Source: Candidatus Stramentimicrobium fermentans
Lineage (GTDB): Bacteria > Atribacterota > Phoenicimicrobiia > Phoenicimicrobiales > Stramentimicrobiaceae
Direction: 5' to 3'
Length of the DNA stretch: 64,000 nt
Assembly: GCA_012520575.1 (NCBI GenBank)
Contig: JAAYOB010000002.1
Location: 1-64,000 of the forward strand
The translations under genes and the position numbers were made by a program. A model generated the notes under the pieces. That model saw only the letters and a list, made by a program, of their open reading frames with translations. It did not search any database and had not been told where the DNA came from. Shown here piece after piece: positions 54,710 through 61,761 of the stretch (the first letter of the stretch is position 1; every line of letters begins with the position of its first letter).

Positions 54710-55435
54710 ATGAATCTGATTATCGTAAAAGACTATCAAGAACTCAGTCAAGCAGCTGCTGATTTGGTTGCCCGGGAAATAATTGCCAAGCCCGATACAG
54801 TTCTCTGTTTACCGACAGGTGAGACTCCTATCGGTATGTATCGGGAATTGATTCAGAAATATCAAAGGGGAGAAATAGATTTTTCTGAAGCAGTTGCTTT
54901 TAGTTTAGATGAATATTGTAGCTTATCTCCTGAGCATCCTCAAAGCTACTATTATTACATGCAGCATACCTTCTTCCGGCATATTAATATCAAAGCAGAG
55001 AATATCTATCTCTTAAATGGAATTACGCAGGATATTGTAGCTGAATGTGAAAACTATGACAAACAAATTCTGGAAAATGGGGGTATAGATCTGCAGATAC
55101 TGGGCATAGGCAATAACGGTCATCTCGGTTTTAATGAACCGGCTATCAGTTTGAATAGCAAGACCCATCTGGTAAACCTGTCAGATGATACTATTCATGC
55201 CAATTCCCGATTTTTTAAAAACATCGAGGAAGTTCCTACCAAAGCTCTAACCGTAGGTATGGGGGCCATTATGAAAGCTACGAAGATTATGCTTTTAGCG
55301 AGCGGAGAGAAAAAAACGGCTGCTATAAATAAGACTATCAACGGCTTAATCAGTACCCGGTCACCTTCCACTTTCTTGCAGCTGCACCCCGATGTAACCA
55401 TAATTATTGACAAAGATGCCGCCTCCAAGCTCTGA
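54710..55435 (+). CDS. nagB: Glucosamine-6-phosphate deaminase
   Basis: 241 residues from ATG 54710 (GGGAGGAG eight bases upstream; the earlier in-frame TTG overlaps it). Motifs LCLPTGETPIGMYREL, FSLDEYCSLSPEHPQSY, LGIGNNGHLGFNEP and ALTVGMGAIMKA. Converts glucosamine 6-phosphate to fructose 6-phosphate and ammonia. No nagA neighbour. Confidence 0.95.
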   Translation: MNLIIVKDYQELSQAAADLVAREIIAKPDTVLCLPTGETPIGMYRELIQKYQRGEIDFSEAVAFSLDEYCSLSPEHPQSYYYYMQHTFFRHINIKAENIYLLNGITQDIVAECENYDKQILENGGIDLQILGIGNNGHLGFNEPAISLNSKTHLVNLSDDTIHANSRFFKNIEEVPTKALTVGMGAIMKATKIMLLASGEKKTAAINKTINGLISTRSPSTFLQLHPDVTIIIDKDAASKL

Positions 55436-55778
55436 TTTACGCTACAGTATAATTGTAAGAACACAAGGTTTTGGTTTTTTAGTTCCCCGTTTTCAGTAAA
55501 ATGCGAAATAGTTTGCGTCATAAGTAATGTATAGTGTATAATAAAAATATCTAAAGTTCTCTCTTTATTCCTTGCGGGCATTCCTCTCTTTGTCTTTGTA
55601 TTTCTTTGCTGCTTTAGCAGCAGACGGTAATCTCATCCTCTATAGCTTGCAATCTTTCTTTTTTATTTTCCCTGACAACTATTTTGTTCCATTTGAACAA
55701 AACCTCATTTTAATATAAAATAAAAATTAAAACTAATCTATAACTAAGCAATAACTAACGAGAGGAGCACATTACATA
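55436..55778. other. Gap with one small hairpin
   Basis: TGCTGC-TTTA-GCAGCA (55607-55622) is a 6-bp hairpin without a T-run. Otherwise no feature is seen. The last bases carry AGAGGAG of the AOR gene. Confidence 0.4.
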
Positions 55779-57602
55779 ATGAAAGGTAATTTTGGAAAAT
55801 ATCTTTATGTTGACTTAAGTGAGAATGAAGTAAAAGATTATCCTATTCCTGAGGAATGGTACCGTAAGTATTTGGGCGGCAGGGGTATCGCCGCTCGCAT
55901 ATTATTACAAGAACTCGGCCCCAATACAGAACCCCTATCTGCTGACAATATCATGATCATGGCTGGTGGCCCCTTACAAGGTTTAGGTATTGCCGGTGCA
56001 GCTCGTTTTCTGGTCATGGGTAAATCCCCTAAAACCAAAACCATCAATGATTCCTTCTGCGGCGGCAGCTTTGGTGATATCTTAGGCAAATCCGGTTATG
56101 ATGGCATCATCATCAAGGGTAAAGCCCAAGCACCGGTTTATCTCTTAGTGGATAATGGTACTGCCCGGATATTATCGGCAGAAGACCTTTGGGGTTTAGA
56201 CCCTAAACAGGTAGAGGAGAAGCTTAATCCACTCTATAAAGGCTGCTCTATCGCCTGTATCGGAAAAGCAGGAGAAAACTTGGGCATGCAATCCTGTATT
56301 ATTATAGACCGCAACCGTTCCGCTGGCCGCCCTGCCTATGGCGCCCTGATGGGTTCTAAAAACTTAAAAGCAATAGTAATTCGTGGCAACCGGAAGAAGG
56401 AGATCGCTGACGCCGAAAGATTTAAAAAATTAAGGAAAGAATTTACCCAAAGAATAATAAAAACAGGTACATATAATGGACGTCAGAAGTATGGAACCCC
56501 CGGAGGAGTGGAAGCCCTAAGTATAAACGGAGTACTTCCCACCAAAAACTTCACAGATGGTCGGTATGCTGATGCCGGTAAAATCAGTGGGCAGGCTCTG
56601 GTCAAGAGCAAGGTTTGGATAGGCAATGATACCTGTCCCGGGTGTCCTATCAGATGTAAAAGAGTAGTGGAAGGTGTCTATAATGGTGAACCATTTGAAA
56701 GAGCATGGGGAGGGCCCGAATATGAGACCATCGCCTCCTTCGGCTCACTTCTCCTAATCAATGACTTAGAGGCTATAAGTCTCTTCAATAAGAAGTGCAA
56801 TCAGTATGGTCTGGATACCATCTCAGTGGGAGTACAGATTGCCTATCTAATGGAGGCAACCGAGCGGGGGCTCCTCTCTGAAGAAGACCGGATTAGCTGG
56901 GGTGACGCCAAAGCAGTTTCATCTCTAATTGATAAGATTGCCCACAGGGAAGGCATAGGTGATTGGGTAGCAGGAGGGTGTGATAAAATCTCAGAGAAAG
57001 TAGGAGACGGCTCCTTCTTAGTGCAATGTAAAGGACAAGAGATTCCCATGCATGACCCCCGAGGTAAATATTCCTTGGCAGTCTACTATGCCACCACTCC
57101 CAGGGGAGGTAACCATATGGAGGGTACCCATGACCCGACACCGGCCCATCCGGAATTGAATTTACCCGACAATCCAGCTCAAACATGGGAAAACAGGGCT
57201 CTCATTGTTGGTGAGTATCTGCACTTGCGTTCCTTTGCCAACTCAGCCATTCTCTGTGCCTTTACCTCCGGCTTGAATTATCCGGAAAGTGAATACCTCT
57301 TCCCTCTAATCCGCGACATAATAGAGGCGGCTACTGGTCAGAAACTCTCTGTTAAGGAAATGCTTACCATTGGTGAAAGAAATTATGGATTGCTCCGAGT
57401 CTTTGCCGAGAAAGCCGGCTATACCCGGGAAGATGATAAGCTCCATCCCAGATTCTTTGAATCCCAAACTTCAACCGGCTTTGCCATAGATGAGGAGAAA
57501 CTGAACGCGACTATCGATGAATACTATAAGCTCTATAGTTATGATAAATACGGTCCTGACCGAAAGAAAGCTGAACAACTTGGTATATCTGCATTGCTTT
57601 AA
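55779..57602 (+). CDS. Aldehyde ferredoxin oxidoreductase (tungstopterin)
   Basis: 607 residues, full length. N-terminal fold MKGNFGKYLYVDLSENEVKDYPI, GGRGIAARIL, GKSGYDGIIIKG, RPAYGALMGSKNLKAIVI, and the 4Fe-4S Cys motif CPGCPIRC with a late Cys (AILCAFTSGL). Oxidises aldehydes to acids and reduces ferredoxin in anaerobes, using a tungsten bis-pterin. The IclR regulator and symporter downstream may form its regulon. Confidence 0.95.
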   Translation: MKGNFGKYLYVDLSENEVKDYPIPEEWYRKYLGGRGIAARILLQELGPNTEPLSADNIMIMAGGPLQGLGIAGAARFLVMGKSPKTKTINDSFCGGSFGDILGKSGYDGIIIKGKAQAPVYLLVDNGTARILSAEDLWGLDPKQVEEKLNPLYKGCSIACIGKAGENLGMQSCIIIDRNRSAGRPAYGALMGSKNLKAIVIRGNRKKEIADAERFKKLRKEFTQRIIKTGTYNGRQKYGTPGGVEALSINGVLPTKNFTDGRYADAGKISGQALVKSKVWIGNDTCPGCPIRCKRVVEGVYNGEPFERAWGGPEYETIASFGSLLLINDLEAISLFNKKCNQYGLDTISVGVQIAYLMEATERGLLSEEDRISWGDAKAVSSLIDKIAHREGIGDWVAGGCDKISEKVGDGSFLVQCKGQEIPMHDPRGKYSLAVYYATTPRGGNHMEGTHDPTPAHPELNLPDNPAQTWENRALIVGEYLHLRSFANSAILCAFTSGLNYPESEYLFPLIRDIIEAATGQKLSVKEMLTIGERNYGLLRVFAEKAGYTREDDKLHPRFFESQTSTGFAIDEEKLNATIDEYYKLYSYDKYGPDRKKAEQLGISALL

Positions 57603-57760
57603 TCTATACTAATTTTTGTATAATACAAAGAGAACCTTTAGTCTCCAACTTAAGGATGTATTCCTACTTTTACTTCACCTTTTTAGACTTTATTGAAATG
57701 TTGTTACAACTTTATCTCCTACTACCACAATAATTTCTTCTAAATTATTTATGAATAATG

Positions 57761-57820
57761 TTGACTTTTATTTTAAAATATATATACTATGTTCAATAAT
57801 ATAAAACAGTGTTTCATAGT
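57761..57820 (+). promoter_or_regulatory. Promoter with overlapping inverted repeat before the IclR gene
   Basis: TTGACT (57761-57766), 16 bases, TATACT (57783-57788). An inverted repeat ACTATG (57786-57791)...CATAGT (57815-57820) overlaps the -10 and lies before the start at 57854, fitting autorepression by an IclR protein. IclR-type GTTTCA is visible at 57811. Confidence 0.5.
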
Positions 57821-57853
57821 ACAAGACATAGAATATAGAATGTAAATATACTA

Positions 57854-58639
57854 ATGACTTCTACAAATAACAAAAAACGGTCAAATTATTATGTTCGTTC
57901 AATTAATAGGGCAATCAATATAATTAATCTGTTAGCCAATAAAAAAGAAGAACAAGGAATAACAGAATTAAGCTTACAATTAAACCTGCATAAAAGTACT
58001 GTCCATCGCCTTTTAGTTACTTTAGAAGATGAAGGATTTATAGTACAGAATACCATTACTCAAAAATATAGTCTCGGATTAAAATTTCTTGAATTAGGAA
58101 ATATTGTTCAAGAACGGATAGAAATCAAAAGATTAGCATTTCCAGTAATGCAATCCCTTGCCCAAAAAACCCAAGAGAGCATAGACCTTAATATTTTAAT
58201 AGATGATAAAAGAGTTAGTATAGAAAAGATTGATAGTCCTCATGATTTGAGAAGAATAATACAGTTAGGCAAGAGTCTGCCATTATATTGCGGGGGTTCT
58301 GGGAAAGCAATCCTGGCTTTCCAATCAGACACAGAAATCGACAGGATACTTGATAAAGAAGATTTAATTTCTTACGGGGTAAATACTATAACAGATAAGG
58401 TTAAATTAAAAAAACACTTAGCAGAAGTACGAAAGAATGGCTATGCTATAAGTTTTGAAGAGAGAACTATTGGTTCAGCCTCTATCGCGGCTCCTATTTT
58501 TAACTTTCAGGGGAAAGTTATATATTCCTTGAGTATTTCTGGGCCCATAACTCGCTTTACCAAGCAAAAAATATACTTGTATATTTCCTTAATAAAGAAT
58601 GCAGCGAGCGAAATTTCGAAGACTTTAGGCTATCGTTAA
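57854..58639 (+). CDS. IclR-family transcriptional regulator
   Basis: 261 residues: N-terminal winged HTH (SINRAINIINLLANKKEEQGITELSLQLNLHKSTVHRLLVTLEDEGF) and C-terminal effector domain (LPLYCGGSGKAILAF, GYAISFEERTIGSASIAAPIF). Usually controls catabolism of aromatic acids, sugars or glyoxylate. Likely regulates the downstream symporter unit and perhaps the AOR upstream. Confidence 0.93.
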   Translation: MTSTNNKKRSNYYVRSINRAINIINLLANKKEEQGITELSLQLNLHKSTVHRLLVTLEDEGFIVQNTITQKYSLGLKFLELGNIVQERIEIKRLAFPVMQSLAQKTQESIDLNILIDDKRVSIEKIDSPHDLRRIIQLGKSLPLYCGGSGKAILAFQSDTEIDRILDKEDLISYGVNTITDKVKLKKHLAEVRKNGYAISFEERTIGSASIAAPIFNFQGKVIYSLSISGPITRFTKQKIYLYISLIKNAASEISKTLGYR

Positions 58640-58730
58640 ATTAACAAAAATATTTTTCTATATTTTAGACAGGCAACTACTATTAAAAACCTATCTTGAA
58701 AAATAAAAATGTAGAAGAGGTGGTAATCGT

Positions 58731-58892
58731 ATGAAAAACAAGGCTATAGACAAAGAAGTAGGCATAGAATTACTTGAGAGTGAATCAAAAACAGAAGACT
58801 TGATACTGTTTGACAATACCGACAAGCCTTTTTTGGTCTTGTATTTATTCATATTTATCTTTGGCATTATTTTGACTGTAATAAGTATTTAG
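58731..58892 (+). CDS. Small single-helix membrane protein before the symporter
   Basis: 53 residues: charged N-terminal half (KTEDLILFDNTDKP) and one hydrophobic helix (FLVLYLFIFIFGIILTVISI). AGAGGTGG before ATG, 16 bases before the symporter gene. Small accessory proteins next to SSS symporters are known, but I see no clear similarity to a described one. Probably a symporter subunit; unproven. Confidence 0.65.
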   Translation: MKNKAIDKEVGIELLESESKTEDLILFDNTDKPFLVLYLFIFIFGIILTVISI

Positions 58893-58908
58893 GTTAGATA
58901 ATCACACA

Positions 58909-60378
58909 ATGACAATGCCGATACAAATCATTATTTTAATACTATATTTTATCTTAATAATATTCCTGGGAATATTAGCTATGAAAAAGGTGAAAGGCTC
59001 TGATGACCTTTTAGTAGCTGGTAGGAATTTAGGAATGATGTATGTTTCTGTTTCTATTGCTGCCGAATACATGGGAGGATTGGGTACAGTGGGAACGGCA
59101 GAGGTAGCCTTTAGCCAGGGAATGGGAGTAATCTGGTATCATATAGCCTCAGCCTTTGGATTAATACTGTTTGGAGTAGGGTTTGCCCACTATTACCGCA
59201 AATACAATGTCATAACAGTACCGGAGTATCTCTACTTTCTCTATGATATAAAGACCTGGAAGGCATCTTCCTTTTTAAATGTTTTTGCTTATTGGATTTT
59301 TACCGTTATTCAGATGACTGCTATGGGCTCGCTAGTTGCTAGCGTAACCGGATTTGATTTAAAATGGAGTGCTTTCATCTGCGGAATTGGTATGACTGTC
59401 TATCTCCTAGCAGCCGGTATGTGGTCGGTTGCTTTTACCAGTGTAGCTTTTATGATTACCATAGGTACAGGCATCCCACTCGCTTTTTGGTGGGTCATGA
59501 AACATGAGATGCCCCTTCTGGCAACCTCAGGCGGTATTTCCGGTTTTGCCGGTTTGGCCAATGCACTTTCCGCCGCAGGTCTTGATGCAGCACATCTAAT
59601 GAATCCTTATAGTTTAGGAGGAATGGCAATACTGGGATATTTCTTAGGCGGAGTGTTAGGGATACCCGCAGCACAAGCAACTATTAATTATTCATTTGGT
59701 GCCCGCAACTGGAAAATAGCGAGATTGGCACCGGTGTTAGCAGCTATTCTGATACTGCCGCTAAGTATCTGGACCGGTTCTATGGGACTTTTTGCCAGAG
59801 CAGCAGACTTGACTACCAATCCGAAGTTGGCACTCGGAGCTACCTTGATGCATATCAATCCTATAATTGGAGGCATTGGTATTGCCGGCATATTTGCCGC
59901 ACTGGTTTCTACCGTGGCTGGCATATTATTTGGCTGTGCCTCTATTATGGCAAAAGATATCTGGCAAAGATGGCTGCACCCTAATACCGATGACAAATAC
60001 TTAGCCAAGTGGACCAGATTATGGATACTCATTATTGGGGTTACCTCTGCTTTCGGAGCAATGAGTCTGCCCAAAATACTACACCAAGCCTATTTTGTCT
60101 ATTCCATCAGAAGTGCTCTCATGATAGTAGTAGCCTTCGGCTTATGGTGGAAGGCAGCCCATCCTAATGCTGCTTATTGGAGTATGATAGTGGCATTGGT
60201 AGGGGGAACCATGTATCAATTCAATATTCCTATTAACTTTCAGTCATATTTTCATTTACATATTGCGATCTGGTGTGGACTCCTAAGCTTTATTACTTTC
60301 ATAATTGTCAGTTTTTTTTCTAAATGGACTTCCCAAACAGCCGGAGAGTTGCCGCCAGCCTATGTAAAACAGAGATAA
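58909..60378 (+). CDS. Sodium:solute symporter (SSS family)
   Basis: 489 residues, about 13 membrane helices, sodium-site region in the SSS core (DDLLVAGRNLGMMYVSVSIAAEYMGGLGTVGTAEVAF; later FAALVSTVAGILFGCASIMAKDI). Solute class not identified. The short leader proteins at 58731 and 60388 bracket it in one transcript. Confidence 0.9.
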   Translation: MTMPIQIIILILYFILIIFLGILAMKKVKGSDDLLVAGRNLGMMYVSVSIAAEYMGGLGTVGTAEVAFSQGMGVIWYHIASAFGLILFGVGFAHYYRKYNVITVPEYLYFLYDIKTWKASSFLNVFAYWIFTVIQMTAMGSLVASVTGFDLKWSAFICGIGMTVYLLAAGMWSVAFTSVAFMITIGTGIPLAFWWVMKHEMPLLATSGGISGFAGLANALSAAGLDAAHLMNPYSLGGMAILGYFLGGVLGIPAAQATINYSFGARNWKIARLAPVLAAILILPLSIWTGSMGLFARAADLTTNPKLALGATLMHINPIIGGIGIAGIFAALVSTVAGILFGCASIMAKDIWQRWLHPNTDDKYLAKWTRLWILIIGVTSAFGAMSLPKILHQAYFVYSIRSALMIVVAFGLWWKAAHPNAAYWSMIVALVGGTMYQFNIPINFQSYFHLHIAIWCGLLSFITFIIVSFFSKWTSQTAGELPPAYVKQR

Positions 60379-60387
60379 GGAGAAAAA

Positions 60388-60570
60388 ATGAAAACTTTTC
60401 TTTTCCCCGAATTTCTTAAATTAGACTTGATAATCTGGGCAATATTAGTAATTATTTTTGTCCTATTTACCTGGCATATCCATAGTTTACCCTATGATGC
60501 CATCGATAAGGTCAAAGCACAGGCCATTGAAAATAAAAAACGATTAGGAATTAAAATCTATAAAATATAA
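60388..60570 (+). CDS. Small membrane protein after the symporter
   Basis: 60 residues with one helix (LDLIIWAILVIIFVLFTW) and a basic, charged tail (DAIDKVKAQAIENKKRLGIKIYKI). AAGGAG and ATG follow the symporter stop by nine bases, so it is co-translated. No recognised family. Confidence 0.65.
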   Translation: MKTFLFPEFLKLDLIIWAILVIIFVLFTWHIHSLPYDAIDKVKAQAIENKKRLGIKIYKI

Positions 60571-60633
60571 TATATTTTTAACATTATTTCTTAAAACCTT
60601 ACTTTTCCCAAATAGATACAGAAACTGAAATAA

Positions 60634-60783
60634 TTGTCTAGAAGTAAATGGATATTGGAAAGGGGAACAAAAATTATTGCCGGACTTGCCTTTGGAATAA
60701 TTCATACGGCTACCATTAGGGAATATATACTAGTGACATTGCTATCAGCTCTGATAGGAAAGGCATTTTTAATTTCAAATTAG
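60634..60783 (+). pseudogene. Fragment resembling a CPBP (CAAX) membrane protease
   Basis: A 49-codon frame from TTG 60634 contains the phrase IIAGLAFGIIHTATIREYILVT, like the second half of a CPBP protease (FG-x2-H motif). The rest of the protein is missing and no good ribosome site exists. Otherwise the gap 60571-60970 shows nothing. Call is tentative. Confidence 0.35.
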
Positions 60784-60970
60784 AAAAGAAAAAATAAAAA
60801 CTTTGCAAAAGCTGATTGAACAAAGTAAACAATAATTGGCTTAGTACATACTTTATATCTACAAAAGGAGATGAGTCTATTTGGCAAAAACGGAGAAATA
60901 TTTTAGTATTTAGCTACTTTGTATGATACTTTTAGCTTTTCCCACCTATAATTAAGGAGGAAAGGAAGCT

Positions 60971-61303
60971 ATGAAAAAAAGTTGTAAAAAGCAATACATT
61001 TTAGTAACCCATATTATCAAAAAAGAAAACGAACAATATGTAGCTACTTGCCCAGAATTTGATGTATCTTCTTTTGGCGATACTGTGGAAGAAGCTAATA
61101 ATAGTTTGAGAGAGGCAATTTTGTTATATTTAGAAGGTATAGAAAGCTTAAATATTCTAGATCAAATTTTCAAAGAAAAAGCCATTGTAACTTATGAAAG
61201 AAAACCTAAATCTGTAACCAGTGATTATAGATTTGCAGATGATCTGGATGGCCAGCCTTTTGTTACTAAAAAGTCTCTAAATGTTGCTTTATGCAATTCT
61301 TAA
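60971..61303 (+). CDS. hicB: HicB-type antitoxin
   Basis: 110 residues; HicB RNase-H-like fold: ILVTHIIKKENEQYVATCPEFDVSSFGDTVEEANNSLREAILLYLEGI. AAGGAGGAAAGG before the ATG. The toxin gene downstream is broken, so the antitoxin may be an orphan or protective relic. Confidence 0.85.
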   Translation: MKKSCKKQYILVTHIIKKENEQYVATCPEFDVSSFGDTVEEANNSLREAILLYLEGIESLNILDQIFKEKAIVTYERKPKSVTSDYRFADDLDGQPFVTKKSLNVALCNS

Positions 61304-61307
61304 TAAA

Positions 61308-61537
61308 ATGTAAAATTTCCCCATAATAACTGGTGAAGATTTAATAAGTAGACTATGCAAAGCTGGTTACATAGTATTAAGAACGAAAAGTTCTCACACT
61401 TTCTTGACTTTGCAGGCCACCCTGAAGTGTCTACTGTAGTAAAAAATACCTCTAAAGATATTCCCCAAGGAACATTGGCTTCTATTAGAAAACAATTAAG
61501 ATTAACTCGAGAAAAATTTATCGAGATTATTTCTTAA
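61308..61537 (+). pseudogene. hicA: Frameshifted HicA toxin
   Basis: The N-terminal part of HicA (ITGEDLISRLCKAGYIVLRTKSSHTFL, with the catalytic His) reads in one frame. The C-terminal part (KDIPQGTLASIRKQLRLTREKFIEII) reads in another; the shift lies near 61400. An ATG at 61308 is followed at once by TAA, so the start is damaged too. Non-functional unless these are sequence errors. Confidence 0.75.
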
Positions 61538-61761
61538 TAATGGGTATTGTTAAAAACTAAGATGAATATAGAGTAATATACTACTAACTATATAATACAT
61601 TTTTATTTGATGATTAACTTTATAATCTATGAAAATGATTTCTAAGTATACCTAAATCCGTACATGATGAAACATTAATATCAAAAATTGTTAATACAAT
61701 AAGAATTCTTCATTCAACGAAATTATTCAAATAAAGGTCTTTATAAATTCAGGAGGGGGAA

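Noticed and set aside
55195-55581. 128-codon minus-strand frame over the end of nagB
   Set aside because: Mostly antisense to conserved nagB sequence.
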